From positions 1,116,001 through 1,180,000 of the forward strand of contig NZ_JAELVS010000001.1 in assembly GCF_016427555.1 (NCBI RefSeq): 64,000 nt of DNA, in the 5' to 3' direction. The notes under the pieces were generated by a model. It was not told the origin of the DNA and made no database searches. It worked only from the letters and a program-made list of their open reading frames with translations. The DNA comes from Marinobacter litoralis. Its GTDB lineage: Bacteria > Pseudomonadota > Gammaproteobacteria > Pseudomonadales > Oleiphilaceae. Below are positions 1-10,777 of this stretch, piece by piece. The number at the start of each line of letters is the position of its first letter. Position 1 is the stretch's first letter. The position numbers and the translations under genes were made by a program.

Positions 1-696
1 TTCATCGTTACTACCGGAGTCATAGCCCACCTGATGAGCCAGAAGCGCTGCAGAATAGCTCATGCCGTCATTGGAATCTTCAATCCGCGCGGTGAAAGCT
101 GGCATGCTGTCCTTGCCGTCAACATCCAGAACTGCGGGATCTCCGTCGTCGTCCAAACCTGCAGCAATAATTGAGCTGTTCGGTTGTTCAAGTGCAATCG
201 ACAGCGGGCCGGACGTGTAGCGCGCCTGAGTTGTACGGGCTTGATAACCTGCCAGGCCGGGAAGTGAGTCAAAATCCAGCGTTGCGGTGTTACCTACGAA
301 ACTAGAGAAGTTCGACCAGGTTTGCCCCATCAACACGCCGTTATAGCTACCGAAGGCGTGACGCAAACGGAGATTTCCTGGCCGGAAGTCACCTTCGACG
401 GTAATGGCGACGCCTTGCGGTGAAACCGTTTTGACACCAAGGCGGCTCTGCACAGCGTCAGCGCCGAAGTGCCCATCTTTTCCATCGTCTGATGCAAGGC
501 CGCTGTAGGATCCAGAGCGGGTGCTTAGCGCTTGATTGTTGTCGATATCGTAGCTGGCATTCATGCGTGCGTATCCGTACACACTTACATCGTAATCGCC
601 GGCAGTGAAGCTGATTGCCTGCGCCTGAGAAGCCAATCCCAGCACTGTCACAGCCGCTGTCGCACGAATTGCCATTCGCAATTTATTGTTCTGCAT
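1..696 (-). CDS. DcaP-like outer membrane porin, 3' end cut by window edge
   Basis: The frame is open from an ATG at 696 to the left edge (232 codons), so the C-terminal part is missing. It begins with a basic stretch and a hydrophobic signal peptide ending in AQA near residue 30. The mature part starts with VYGYARMNASYD, the usual opening strand of DcaP-type trimeric porins, followed by alternating beta-strand-like sequence (GVAITVEGDFRP, LRLRHAFGSYNGVLMGQTWSNF). Family members sit in the outer membrane and pass small anionic or organic substrates; the substrate here cannot be told. A GGAGAC ribosome binding site precedes the ATG. It is transcribed away from astC with about 215 bp between them. 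Family assignment is by recognition of the N-terminal half only. Confidence 0.8.
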   Translation of the reverse strand, partial: MQNNKLRMAIRATAAVTVLGLASQAQAISFTAGDYDVSVYGYARMNASYDIDNNQALSTRSGSYSGLASDDGKDGHFGADAVQSRLGVKTVSPQGVAITVEGDFRPGNLRLRHAFGSYNGVLMGQTWSNFSSFVGNTATLDFDSLPGLAGYQARTTQARYTSGPLSIALEQPNSSIIAAGLDDDGDPAVLDVDGKDSMPAFTARIEDSNDGMSYSAALLAHQVGYDSGSNDE

Positions 697-723
697 TGTT
701 GTTGTCTCCACATATTTGTTTTT

Positions 724-734
724 GTTGGACCAAC
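724..734. promoter_or_regulatory. Palindrome in the porin/astC intergenic region
   Basis: GTTGG-A-CCAAC is an 11-bp perfect palindrome 28 bp upstream of the porin start codon, within the divergent region shared with astC. It is a plausible operator by position and symmetry only; no regulator family is indicated. The rest of 697-913 shows no other strong signal. Confidence 0.3.
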
Positions 735-904
735 TCCAACTTAGTAACGTATCGGTCACATTTCAAACAAAAAATGCATGGGATAGACCAACGTCTAAGC
801 AGCTAAAGCCGTGCAGGCACGGCGATCTCGCAATGGGCTGTTCTTATACGTTCAGAGGCGTATTATGGTTGGATTAAACCTGTCACTTAGTAATGAGTCA
901 CTGA

Positions 905-2128
<1,224 letters not shown>

Positions 2129-2190
2129 CAATAAATGGTGGCTTGACGCCAGGGCCGCCCACACTCTGAACAACAGAGGGAGGGAGCAGT

Positions 2191-3288
2191 ATGCTGATTG
2201 TTCGCCCGATGCAACCAGCGGATCTTGAAGATCTGTACGCCATGGCTCAAACCGCCGGCAAAGGGCTAACCACCCTGCCGGCCGATCGGGAATTGCTTCA
2301 AGGCAAAATCGACAGGGCAGTCGATTCGTTTAGCAAGCGATGTCAGCCGGAAGAGGCGCTTTATCTGTTTGCGCTGGAGGATACCGAAGCGCAACGGATG
2401 GTGGGCATCAGTGGTATTGAAGCCCGGGTCGGGCTGGATGAAGTGTTCTATAACTACCGTCTGAGCCTCACGGTTAACGCTTCCCGCGAGCTGGGCGTGC
2501 ACGTTCGCACGCCCACCCTTCACATTACCAGCGACATGACCGACACCACCGAAATCTGTTCGCTATTGCTCGCGGACGGTTACAAAGGTGGCGGAAATGG
2601 TTTGTTGCTGTCCCGCTGCCGTTTCATGTTTCTGGATGATTTTCGCGAGTTTTTTTCGGACAAGGTATTTGCCGAAATGCGCGGCGTGTCTGATAAAGAT
2701 GGGCAGAGCCCTCTCTGGAATGCGCTGGGCAGCAAGTTTTTCGACATGGAGTTTGCCGAAGCTGATCGCCTGTCCGGCCTGGGTAACAAATCGTTTATTG
2801 CCGAATTGATGCCTCAGTACCCCATCTATCTGTCATTGCTACCGGATTCCGCCCGAGCGGTGATCAGTCAGGTGCACGAGAACACGCGTCCGGCCCTGAA
2901 AATGCTCGAAGCCGAAGGGTTCAACTTTAATGGCTTGGTCGATATTTTTGATGGTGGCCCCGTAGTCGAAGCCTTTGTTCATACCATACGAACCGTGCGG
3001 GATTCATTGAATCGTGAAGTGGTTGTGGACAACTCGCCTCTTGAGCTCGATGTCCCTGCAGAACACCGGGTAATGGTGTCCAATCGATCGTTCAGTGACT
3101 TCCGGTTGACCACTGTGCCGATGAGTTGTATCGGGCAGGATACCATCACCATTCCGCAGGCGATGGCTGACGCTTTGAAGCTTAAAAACGGCGATACCGC
3201 TCGCCTGGCGCCTCTAAAAGATGGTGGCCTCTCTCCTATTCACCTGGAAGACTCGATAGGGCTTAACGATGGCAAAACACGCAGTTGA
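2191..3288 (+). CDS. astA: Arginine N-succinyltransferase
   Basis: A protein of 365 residues that opens with [19 protein letters not shown], the AstA signature, and has the GNAT-like fold characteristic of the family. It transfers succinyl from succinyl-CoA to the alpha-amino group of arginine, the first step of the AST pathway. It is about 20 residues longer than the enterobacterial enzyme, with the extra length at the C-terminus. Its 3' end overlaps the astB start by 20 bp, so the two are probably translationally coupled. A strong AGGGAGGGAG ribosome binding site precedes the ATG. Some Pseudomonas species have two paralogous subunits (aruF/aruG); only one copy is seen here. Confidence 0.93.
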   Translation: MLIVRPMQPADLEDLYAMAQTAGKGLTTLPADRELLQGKIDRAVDSFSKRCQPEEALYLFALEDTEAQRMVGISGIEARVGLDEVFYNYRLSLTVNASRELGVHVRTPTLHITSDMTDTTEICSLLLADGYKGGGNGLLLSRCRFMFLDDFREFFSDKVFAEMRGVSDKDGQSPLWNALGSKFFDMEFAEADRLSGLGNKSFIAELMPQYPIYLSLLPDSARAVISQVHENTRPALKMLEAEGFNFNGLVDIFDGGPVVEAFVHTIRTVRDSLNREVVVDNSPLELDVPAEHRVMVSNRSFSDFRLTTVPMSCIGQDTITIPQAMADALKLKNGDTARLAPLKDGGLSPIHLEDSIGLNDGKTRS

Positions 3289-4609
3289 GGCGAATTTTGA
3301 CGGGCTGGTTGGCCCAACTCATAACTACGCCGGGTTGTCTTGGGGGAATGTCGCGTCCAAATCGAATGTGAATGCGGAATCCAACCCCAAACAGGCGGCA
3401 CTGCAAGGGTTGGCGAAAATGAAAGCGCTGGCTGACCGAGGGTATATGCAGGGTGTGTTGCCGCCCCATGAGCGGCCTCATCTGCCTACTTTACGCTCGC
3501 TGGGTTTCGAGGGCAGCGATGCCCAGATTCTGAGAGCAGCCGCCAAGCAGGCACCGGCTATTTTAGCGGCGGTGTCGTCGGCGTCCACCATGTGGACGGC
3601 AAATGCCGCTACGGTTTCACCCAGCGCGGATGCCGCCGACCATCGGGTGCATTTCACACCGGCTAATCTCAGTGCCAAGTTCCATCGCTCAATCGAGCAT
3701 GCCGTTACAGGGCGTGCCTTGAAGGCCATTTTCCAGGACGAGCAGTATTTTGCGCATCATCCGGCATTGCCGTCCGTCAGTCACTTTGGCGATGAAGGCG
3801 CCGCCAACCATTCGCGTTTGTGTGGGCATTATGGTGAACCGGGTGTTGAATTGTTCGTATACGGGCAGGAAGCGTTTAATCAACAAGCGCCAGCTCCGGT
3901 AAAGTACCCGGCACGGCAAACGCTTGAAGCTTCTCAGGCGGTCGCGCGGTTGCACGGTTTGGCTGATGCGAATCTGGTGTTTGCTCAGCAAAACCCGGCG
4001 GCGATTGATGCAGGGGTGTTCCACAACGATGTAATCGCGGTAGGGAATGGCAACTGCTTGTTTTACCACGAGTTGGCGTTTCTCAATGAAGAGCGGGTAT
4101 TAGCGGAGATTCGCGAGCGTTTGTTGGGCGCCGAGCTGGAAGCCATCAAAGTAAGCGCTCAGCAAGTGCCTCTGGAAGATGCTGTGTCTTCGTATCTGTT
4201 TAATAGCCAGTTGTTGAACAGTCCGGACGGCATGTTACTGGTGGTGCCGGGAGAGTGTCGGGAGGTTGCTTCGGTTAGCCGGTATCTGGATGAGCTGGTG
4301 GCGTCCGATGGCCCGATTACTTCGGTTGAAGTGATGGATGTGAAGCAGTCCATGCGCAACGGTGGTGGGCCCGCGTGCCTGCGCTTGCGGGTGGTTCTTA
4401 ATGACGAAGAGCGCCACGCAATCAATCAGGGGGCTGTGCTAACCGACGAACTCTACGCCCGGCTGACATCCTGGGTGGAAAGCCATTACCGCGATCGGCT
4501 GGTTCAGCAAGACCTCGCAGACCCACAGTTACTGAATGAAGTCCGGCAGGCACTGGACGAACTCACCGGTATTCTGCAGCTGGGCTCTATCTACGATTTT
4601 CAGCGTTAG
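3269..4609 (+). CDS. astB: N-succinylarginine dihydrolase
   Basis: A 446-residue protein with the family opening [22 protein letters not shown]. AstB hydrolyses N2-succinylarginine to succinylornithine, two ammonia and CO2, using a Cys-His-Glu triad of the guanidine-modifying superfamily. The putative nucleophile is Cys370 in [12 protein letters not shown]; a candidate histidine lies in [12 protein letters not shown]. Length equals the usual AstB. It is the third gene of astC-astA-astB and overlaps astA by 20 bp. A hairpin follows the stop codon. Confidence 0.95.
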   Translation: MAKHAVEANFDGLVGPTHNYAGLSWGNVASKSNVNAESNPKQAALQGLAKMKALADRGYMQGVLPPHERPHLPTLRSLGFEGSDAQILRAAAKQAPAILAAVSSASTMWTANAATVSPSADAADHRVHFTPANLSAKFHRSIEHAVTGRALKAIFQDEQYFAHHPALPSVSHFGDEGAANHSRLCGHYGEPGVELFVYGQEAFNQQAPAPVKYPARQTLEASQAVARLHGLADANLVFAQQNPAAIDAGVFHNDVIAVGNGNCLFYHELAFLNEERVLAEIRERLLGAELEAIKVSAQQVPLEDAVSSYLFNSQLLNSPDGMLLVVPGECREVASVSRYLDELVASDGPITSVEVMDVKQSMRNGGGPACLRLRVVLNDEERHAINQGAVLTDELYARLTSWVESHYRDRLVQQDLADPQLLNEVRQALDELTGILQLGSIYDFQR

Positions 4610-4611
4610 GA

Positions 4612-4631
4612 GAAACCCCTTACGGGGTTTC
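4612..4631. terminator. Hairpin between convergent astB and tetR
   Basis: GAAACCCC and GGGGTTTC form an 8-bp perfect stem around a TTAC loop immediately after the astB stop. It covers the stop codon of the convergent tetR gene, so it can act in either direction. The run of T is only three bases. Confidence 0.65.
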
Positions 4632-5240
4632 GATGGAGTGAGAGAGCATGTCCATGGTGTGCTGGATCAGCGTGTCGGAAGGCATGCTTTCGCCTTCGCA
4701 TAGCATGATCACGCCGTGCAAGGCACCGCGTAAGTAAAGAGCTGTCTGGGTCGGGTCGGTAATACGCTCTTTACTCATGGTGCCGTCTTCCAGGCCTTTA
4801 TGAAGAGCGGCCACCATGAGCCTGATCAGCTCATCCCGCGAACAAAGCATTTCTGCTGCCTGGGCTTCATCCACGTCGGCAATCACGGTGGATGCTTTGG
4901 TGAGCGCGGCAAAGTACTCCGGCTCTTCCCGGTAGAATTGGTAATAGGCTTCTCCCATGGCGCGAATCTGCGCTATCCCTGTGTCGTTGGGGCAATGGGA
5001 AGCTTTGAAACGCTCAACCAGATTTTGTCCCGCCCGCTGCATGATCCCCATTTGAATAGCCGCTTTATCTTTGAAATACACATACAAAAGTGCCCGGCTC
5101 AGGTTGGCATTGCGGGCAATGTCGTCCATCGACGTGCGGTCGTAGCCTTTATCGGAGAAAACGGTTTCAGCTGCATCCAGTATGGCGTCGTATCGTGCCT
5201 GTTTTTCCTTTTCCCGGCGTGATTTCAACGGCTCATTCAT
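4620..5240 (-). CDS. TetR/AcrR-family repressor of the adjacent RND pump
   Basis: A 206-residue regulator with a typical TetR N-terminal helix-turn-helix (about residues 15-62; ILDAAETVFSDKGYDRTSMDDIARNANLSRALLYVYFKDK) and an all-helical ligand-binding C-terminal part without recognisable substrate signature. It is divergent from the RND adaptor gene, and the shared 166-bp intergenic region has two palindromes overlapping the probable efflux promoter. The layout of divergent TetR plus adaptor and pump implies local repression relieved by a pump substrate; the ligand is unknown. Confidence 0.88.
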   Translation of the reverse strand: MNEPLKSRREKEKQARYDAILDAAETVFSDKGYDRTSMDDIARNANLSRALLYVYFKDKAAIQMGIMQRAGQNLVERFKASHCPNDTGIAQIRAMGEAYYQFYREEPEYFAALTKASTVIADVDEAQAAEMLCSRDELIRLMVAALHKGLEDGTMSKERITDPTQTALYLRGALHGVIMLCEGESMPSDTLIQHTMDMLSHSIETP

Positions 5241-5299
5241 GGCTAACGGATTCCTCGGGGCTGGCTGTGCGGTGGCTTAGTATCGATGAAAACCTATTA

Positions 5300-5330
5300 T
5301 TGACAAATTGTCAAAGAATGACATTATGTC
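5300..5330. promoter_or_regulatory. Tandem palindromic operators over the RND promoter
   Basis: TTGACA-AAT-TGTCAA (5300-5314) and GACAT-T-ATGTC (5320-5330) are two perfect palindromes six bases apart. The first starts with a consensus -35 hexamer TTGACA, and a T/A-rich -10 candidate lies in CATTAT inside the second. Binding of the divergent TetR protein here would block transcription of the pump and probably of its own gene. The assignment to that regulator is inferred from position. Confidence 0.7.
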
Positions 5331-5406
5331 GTGAAAGTAGGGCTGCTTGTAACTCGTGGATTGGCAAGCCCACCACTAACCATTCAGGGAAAGGGGCTGT
5401 CTGTTC

Positions 5407-6492
5407 ATGTCTCCCATAAAACGATCTCTCCCATTTACCGTTGTTACCCTCGTGCTTGTGATGCTGTCTTTAACCGGGTGTCGTGGCGGGAGCAGTGAAG
5501 CGGCAGAAACATCCGCAGTGGTATCGGTTCGTGTTGCAGACGTCACCGGTGGTCAGGTGGAGGAAATTCCGCTGCGTTTTTCAGGCATTGTTCGTGCAGC
5601 CCAGCGCGCCACGCTCACGTTTCAGGTGAGCGGCACACTCAAAGAACGGCCGGTTGAGCTGGGCCAGATGGTGGAGCCCGGTGATACCTTGGCCAAGCTG
5701 TACAACCCTGCTTTGCAGCCGGCTCAGGACTCTGCCAAAGCCAAGCTTCAAGAACTCAAAACCCAGTTCAATCAAGCCCAGCGAGAGTGGGAGCGTTCAG
5801 CCCGCTTGCACAAGCGCGGTGTGGTGTCCGAGCAAAATCTGGAACAAATTGCAGCTCGCCGGGATTCGCTGCGAGCCAGCATGGCCACAGCTCAGGCGGC
5901 TTTATCCGAAGCCACCCATTTGCTTGAAGAAAGTGTGTTGAAAGCACCGTTTGCCGGGCAGGTGGAAGCGTTACTGGTTGAGCGCGATGAATTTGTCTCG
6001 GCGGGGCAGCCGGTGATGCGATTGTCTTCACCATTGGGCCGCGAAGTTGAGATACGAGTGCCAGCGCATTTGCTGAGTCATGTGCGTGTGGGCATGGAGC
6101 TGCCGGTCTGGCCCGTGCAGGATCGTAACCGCTCGCCGGAAACCGGTACGGTTATTGAAATCGCCCAAGGCAGTTCAATTCGTGGAGAGCTGCATCCGGT
6201 ATTGGTTAGTTTGCCCGCGAATTCGTTGTCATCCGGCGAACCGGTTGAAGTGGGCGTTACACCGGTTCGGGAGTCCGCCGTAACCGTGCCCATGCTGGCG
6301 GTGGTACGTGATGCGACCGGCACCAGTGTTTATCGGGTGAGCGATGGCGTAGCGCACCGGGTACCGGTGAAAGTAGATCGTGTGATCGGTGAGCGAGTGA
6401 TGGTGCACCCCGGAGAGCTTCAGCCCGGTGACCAGGTGGTGTATGCCGGCATGACACGATTGGTGGATGGCGACACCGTGGAGGTGCGCTAA
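5407..6492 (+). CDS. RND efflux periplasmic adaptor lipoprotein
   Basis: A 361-residue membrane fusion protein. The signal peptide ends in a lipobox LSLTGC (Cys about 25), so the mature protein is probably lipid-anchored. A biotinyl-lipoyl-like half (FSGIVRAAQRATLTFQVSG, then LVERDEFVSAGQPVMRLSS) flanks an alpha-helical coiled-coil hairpin at about 100-180. This is the AcrA/MexA architecture, linking the inner-membrane pump to an outer-membrane channel. It overlaps the pump gene by one base. No outer-membrane factor gene is present, so a TolC encoded elsewhere is presumably used. Confidence 0.9.
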   Translation: MSPIKRSLPFTVVTLVLVMLSLTGCRGGSSEAAETSAVVSVRVADVTGGQVEEIPLRFSGIVRAAQRATLTFQVSGTLKERPVELGQMVEPGDTLAKLYNPALQPAQDSAKAKLQELKTQFNQAQREWERSARLHKRGVVSEQNLEQIAARRDSLRASMATAQAALSEATHLLEESVLKAPFAGQVEALLVERDEFVSAGQPVMRLSSPLGREVEIRVPAHLLSHVRVGMELPVWPVQDRNRSPETGTVIEIAQGSSIRGELHPVLVSLPANSLSSGEPVEVGVTPVRESAVTVPMLAVVRDATGTSVYRVSDGVAHRVPVKVDRVIGERVMVHPGELQPGDQVVYAGMTRLVDGDTVEVR

Positions 6493-9400
6493 TGACTCGT
6501 AGCCTTCTCAGCTATCAGCGGCTGTTGGGCATGGTGGTTACCATGCTTTGCCTGTTGGGCATCGCTGCCTACAGCACCATGCCCCGCCAGGAAGATCCGT
6601 CTTTTCCATATCGCGCCGGTATGATTTCGGTGAATTACCCGGGAGCAAGCGCCGAAGCGGTTGAGCGGTTGGTGCTACGGCCGTTGACCGATGAACTGCG
6701 GCAGGTTGAAGAGGTTGATTTCAGTCAGGGCACCGCCCGAACCGGTGTAGCCTTGGCGAGAATCAAGCTGCTGGACCGTATCTACGACACCGATGCCGCG
6801 TGGGATCGCGTACGTCAGGCGATGGAGCGTGCCAAACAGGATTTCCCCGACGGCGTGGGGCAGATGAGCCTGGACGACCGGCTGATTGATATCCCGGCCG
6901 TGGTGCTGGCGGTAGGCGGATCCCCCTCTATAACGGAACTGTCGAAAGCGGCGGAACGCCTCAAGCAGAACCTCTCGGACATACAGGGTGTTTCACGCAT
7001 CGAGCTTGAAGGCGATGTGGACGAGCAAATCACACTGGCATTAGACGACGCAGCACTGTTCCGGCTGGGTATTTCACCACAACGCGTGCTGCAAACTCTG
7101 TCGCAGCGTAACCAGACCACGCCCGGTGGTTTTGTGGTGGTGGATGGCAAGCGCCTGTCTGTTTTGCCGAATTCCGAATTCAGCGACATCGAAGCCATCC
7201 GCGCGACCCCTATTGAACTGCCAGACGGTTCTCAGGTGCCTCTCGCCGCTGCAGCCGAAGTCTGGCGTGGGCCGGTTGAGCCGCGCCAGCCCGAAACCTG
7301 GTTTGATGGCGAGCGGGTCGTTCTGGTGTCGCTGATCATGGAAGAAGGCAACACAGACGCCATTCGCTTCGGTGAGCGAATTCGCGACAGGCTGAGCGAG
7401 ATTCAACCTGACTTTGAGCCTTACGAGCTTCGGGAAATGTTCTTCCAGCCCGACAAGGTTTCAGACCGCTTGGATAATCTGGCCTGGAGCCTGGTGTTCT
7501 CGGTGCTGATCATCGTGGCGGTGGTGTTTACCGGCATGGGCATTCGTATGGGGCTGTTGGTGGCCTCCATCCTGCCGATGGTGGCCATGATCAGTGTTGG
7601 GCTATACGATCTCGGTGGCGGCGTGCTGCACCAGATTGCCGTGATCGGTATGGTGATCTCGCTCGGTATCCTCATCGATAACGCCATCGTCATTGTTGAA
7701 AGCATTCAGGGCTATCTGGATGCCGGCATGCGCCGGTTGGATGCCTTGAAGAAAGCGGTTGGTGAACTGGCGGGGCCGCTGGGCGCCTCCACTGGTACCA
7801 CGCTGGCAGCCTTTGCTCCGCTGTTGATGGCGAAAGGCGGCGCGGCCGACTTCACCCGCGGTGTTCCCGTTATGATTATGCTGACGTTGTCGGTCAGTTA
7901 TCTGCTGGCGATCTCGGCGGTGCCTCTGCTGGCGATACGCTTCCTCAAAGCTCGCAAGAATGTAGGTGAAGATCGACTGGTTGGGCTCGCTCGCTTCCTC
8001 GGTGGTTTGGTGTTCAAACACCCGAAAAAATTGATTGCTTTTGGCGCTGTGCTCGTTGCGATCAGTGTCGGCTTAACGCCGTTTATGGCTCAGCAGTTTT
8101 TCCCGAATGCTGACCGGCCTCGGGTGATCGTCGAGATGTACATGCCGGAAGGCACCGACCAGGCCCGCACGGCGGAAGTCGCCGAGAATCTCGAACGGGC
8201 CATCCGCACACAGCCTGAAGCATTGGAAGTACACCGCTTTGTCGGCTTTACCGGCCCAAGCTTCTACTACAACCTGCAGCGCGCACCGCAATCACCGAAC
8301 CGCGCCCGCTTGGTGGTACGCACACCTACATTGGCAGACACTACCGATTTGGTTAGGAAAATTCGCAGCGAGGTTGCCCAAAACCTGCCTGAACTGGATA
8401 TCTCTGTCGGGATTCTGGGGCAGGGACCACCACGCACCGCGCCGGTTGAAGTACGTGTCTATCACGCGGATGACGATACCCGAGTTTTGGCAACGGAACA
8501 GATCTATTCAATTCTTCGGGATGTTGAAGGTACTGTAGACGTGCGCCACGATCTGGACATCGGTGTGCCGAGCATCGCGATAAACGTGGACGACGCCACC
8601 GCAGCCCGCTACGGCCTGACCCGTGCCGACGTTGCACAAAGCCTGTACGGCCAGAGCTTTGGCGCCATGGCGGAACGCTATCGTCAGGAAGAAGACCCAA
8701 TCCCCATCGTGCTGCGCTCACGGGAAGGCACCTTGTTGTCGTTGTCGAGATTGCTGTCGGTGAACATCTACAACAATCGCGGCGATGCCATTCCGTTGTC
8801 TGCGGTGGCAACCGTTGAAACCACCTGGGAGCCGGCCGCACGATACCTGCGCAACGGCGTCCGAGTGAACGCGGTGACGGCCAATCTCACCAAAGGCTAC
8901 AGCTTCAGCCAGGCGCTGGACGGATTGAACGCTGCGTTGGCGGATAACCCCTTGCCACCCGGAACACGTCTGGAAATGGGCGGTGACGCTGAAGGGTCCA
9001 ACGATGCCAACAGCGCGCTACTCACTGCCGCACCCATAGGCATGCTGTTGCTGCTGTTCTTCCTGCTGCTGCAGTTCAACTCGTTCCGCCGTGTCGGCAT
9101 CATCCTGCTGACCGTGCCCTTGGCAACAGTGGGAATATTCCCCGGGTTGGTATTGTCTGGCTCGCCCTTCGGCTTTCAATCGCTGCTGGGGGTTATTGCC
9201 TTGGTAGGCATCGTGGTCAACAACGCCATCGTTTTGCTGGACGTAATGGATCGCGAGCTGGAAAAGGGCAGGGCAATCAAAGATGCCGTGCGAACCGCCG
9301 TAGAGCGCCGCACCCGGCCAATCCTGCTGACCACCGCCACCACCGTGGCCGGGTTGCTGCCGCTGGCACTCTCCAGCTCCACGCTATGGCCACCCATGGC

Positions 9401-9518
9401 CTGGGCGATCATCTCGGGCTTGCTGGCCTCGACGGTACTGACCTTGCTGGTGATTCCCGCGGTCTGCACCAAACTTATCTACTTGCCGGTAGCGGAACCC
9501 GAAAACGCCCCGGCATAA
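6492..9518 (+). CDS. RND-family efflux permease
   Basis: A proton-driven inner-membrane pump of 1008 residues, normal for the HAE1-like group. It has the duplicated RND plan: one membrane helix, a large periplasmic loop, then six helices, repeated. Signatures include MPRQEDPSFPYRAGMISVNYPGAS near the N-terminus and the helix-4 segment GMVISLGILIDNAIVIVESIQ, with its conserved Asp. The second half repeats this with GIVVNNAIVLLDVMDRELEKG. It resembles the drug/solvent pumps that work with a single lipoprotein adaptor. Substrate cannot be read from sequence. It ends facing astE across a strong hairpin. Confidence 0.93.
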   Translation: MTRSLLSYQRLLGMVVTMLCLLGIAAYSTMPRQEDPSFPYRAGMISVNYPGASAEAVERLVLRPLTDELRQVEEVDFSQGTARTGVALARIKLLDRIYDTDAAWDRVRQAMERAKQDFPDGVGQMSLDDRLIDIPAVVLAVGGSPSITELSKAAERLKQNLSDIQGVSRIELEGDVDEQITLALDDAALFRLGISPQRVLQTLSQRNQTTPGGFVVVDGKRLSVLPNSEFSDIEAIRATPIELPDGSQVPLAAAAEVWRGPVEPRQPETWFDGERVVLVSLIMEEGNTDAIRFGERIRDRLSEIQPDFEPYELREMFFQPDKVSDRLDNLAWSLVFSVLIIVAVVFTGMGIRMGLLVASILPMVAMISVGLYDLGGGVLHQIAVIGMVISLGILIDNAIVIVESIQGYLDAGMRRLDALKKAVGELAGPLGASTGTTLAAFAPLLMAKGGAADFTRGVPVMIMLTLSVSYLLAISAVPLLAIRFLKARKNVGEDRLVGLARFLGGLVFKHPKKLIAFGAVLVAISVGLTPFMAQQFFPNADRPRVIVEMYMPEGTDQARTAEVAENLERAIRTQPEALEVHRFVGFTGPSFYYNLQRAPQSPNRARLVVRTPTLADTTDLVRKIRSEVAQNLPELDISVGILGQGPPRTAPVEVRVYHADDDTRVLATEQIYSILRDVEGTVDVRHDLDIGVPSIAINVDDATAARYGLTRADVAQSLYGQSFGAMAERYRQEEDPIPIVLRSREGTLLSLSRLLSVNIYNNRGDAIPLSAVATVETTWEPAARYLRNGVRVNAVTANLTKGYSFSQALDGLNAALADNPLPPGTRLEMGGDAEGSNDANSALLTAAPIGMLLLLFFLLLQFNSFRRVGIILLTVPLATVGIFPGLVLSGSPFGFQSLLGVIALVGIVVNNAIVLLDVMDRELEKGRAIKDAVRTAVERRTRPILLTTATTVAGLLPLALSSSTLWPPMAWAIISGLLASTVLTLLVIPAVCTKLIYLPVAEPENAPA

Positions 9519-9524
9519 TGACAT

Positions 9525-9555
9525 CAGGCAGGGTGGTGGTCCGCTACCCTGCCTG
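9525..9555. terminator. Convergent terminator hairpin between RND pump and astE
   Basis: CAGGCAGGGT (9525-9534) and ACCCTGCCTG (9546-9555) form a perfect 10-bp GC-rich stem with an 11-base loop. It starts seven bases after the RND stop codon and overlaps the last codons of convergent astE. There is no clear T run on either side. Confidence 0.6.
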
Positions 9556-10593
9556 GCGTTTCGTCTGTGCTCGAACCATCAAACCAACTCGCTGCCCCAC
9601 CGGCACATCCCGATTCGGAAACACAATCCCCTCGGGCTCCGCGCCAACACGGTAACAAGTCTTGCCATCTTCCCAAATCATCGTGTTTGGCGGGTACAAG
9701 GTGAAATTCGACACATCATCCTGCACATAAAACCTAAACCCCGGGCCGGTATTCAGCACCTCATGCACCACCTCAAACACCGTCAGCTGGGTCGGGTTCT
9801 GAGCCTCGGGCGCGGGCGCACCGCAAAACCGACGCCGCAACGCTTGCTCGATACCGCTAAAACGCTGCAGATCATTCTGACCAAAAGGCCGAACCTTCCC
9901 CAGCTCAACCGTAAAACTCTCGGCGCTCAGCTGGCTGGCTGAAAAAGAAGAAAACACCGTAGATTCTTTATGCTGCAGCAACAGCGCCTCTACCTCGGCC
10001 TCCAACAAAAAGGCACATTGCTCGGCCGAAACCGAACGCCCCGCCACAAACGGATACAAAGCAAACCGCTCCTGTCTGGATGGTCGTATCGCGGTGTGTA
10101 AATCATAGTGGCTGAGCGCAAGGCCGGAGTGTTTGGTGGCAAATGCCCGACAAACCTCCTCGAGAAACCGGGCGCGCTTCGCTTCCGGCAAATCTGCATA
10201 CTCGGGCTTCCCGTGCGCGCCATTAAACAACCGGTTCATGTTCACATCCAAAAACCGTTTCCCTGCCACCATGGCAGGGGGATTGCCGAGAATCAGCAAT
10301 AACGGACAAGCCAGCCGCCACACACCCGCGAGCAACTCCGACACCAGCCCGTTCAGCACCTCAATCGGCGCCGTCTCGTTGCCATGAATCCCCGCCGAAA
10401 CAATCAAGGCCTCGCGGTTCGGGTTGTCCCGTTCAACCGGCGGTGTAAGCCAAAGCACGCCATTGGCGATTCGGGCGATGTGGGTGCCGTCGGCAAGTTT
10501 CGAGGTGGTTTCAGGAAGACCGGAAGAAACGTGGGAAAGGGTATGCGAAAGCCAGTCGGGAGAAGTGCCGAAAAGGTGTGTCTGAGTGCTCAT
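9544..10593 (-). CDS. astE: Succinylglutamate desuccinylase
   Basis: A 349-residue zinc carboxypeptidase-like hydrolase of the AstE/AspA family. The zinc ligands are recognisable in SAGIHGNETAPIEVLN (His and Glu) and in SHYDLHTAIRPS (His). It releases glutamate and succinate from N-succinylglutamate, the last AST step. It lies downstream of the basic amino acid transporter genes in the same orientation, separated from the nearest permease by a 108-bp inverted-repeat element. It is 5 kb from astCAB and on the opposite strand, with an efflux operon between. Confidence 0.93.
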   Translation of the reverse strand: MSTQTHLFGTSPDWLSHTLSHVSSGLPETTSKLADGTHIARIANGVLWLTPPVERDNPNREALIVSAGIHGNETAPIEVLNGLVSELLAGVWRLACPLLLILGNPPAMVAGKRFLDVNMNRLFNGAHGKPEYADLPEAKRARFLEEVCRAFATKHSGLALSHYDLHTAIRPSRQERFALYPFVAGRSVSAEQCAFLLEAEVEALLLQHKESTVFSSFSASQLSAESFTVELGKVRPFGQNDLQRFSGIEQALRRRFCGAPAPEAQNPTQLTVFEVVHEVLNTGPGFRFYVQDDVSNFTLYPPNTMIWEDGKTCYRVGAEPEGIVFPNRDVPVGQRVGLMVRAQTKRQAG

Positions 10594-10647
10594 AACCCCT
10601 CCATTACCGGCTTAGCGAAATCTGACTCCCCGAAGAATGTTCGGGGG

Positions 10648-10755
10648 CAGTTAGCATGAGGGCTCTTTCGGGAATGTCGAAGGCCAAGGATGGCCTGAGA
10701 GAAGCGCACATGGATGTGCTCGTAGCGGTTCCCGGAAGAGCCCTCATGCTAACTG
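10648..10755. repeat. Long inverted-repeat element with nested palindromes
   Basis: Two 27-base arms (10648-10674 and 10729-10755) are reverse complements with a single mismatch that still allows a G-U pair in RNA. The 54 bases between them hold two further small palindromes, AGGCC/GGCCT and GCACAT/ATGTGC. The whole occupies most of the gap between the permease gene and astE. It could be a mobile REP/MITE-like palindromic unit, a transcription attenuator, or an RNA processing site that lowers astE expression relative to the transporter. No second copy was noticed in this window. Confidence 0.75.
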
Positions 10756-10777
10756 GCCGGGCACCCAAGTTTTGGTG

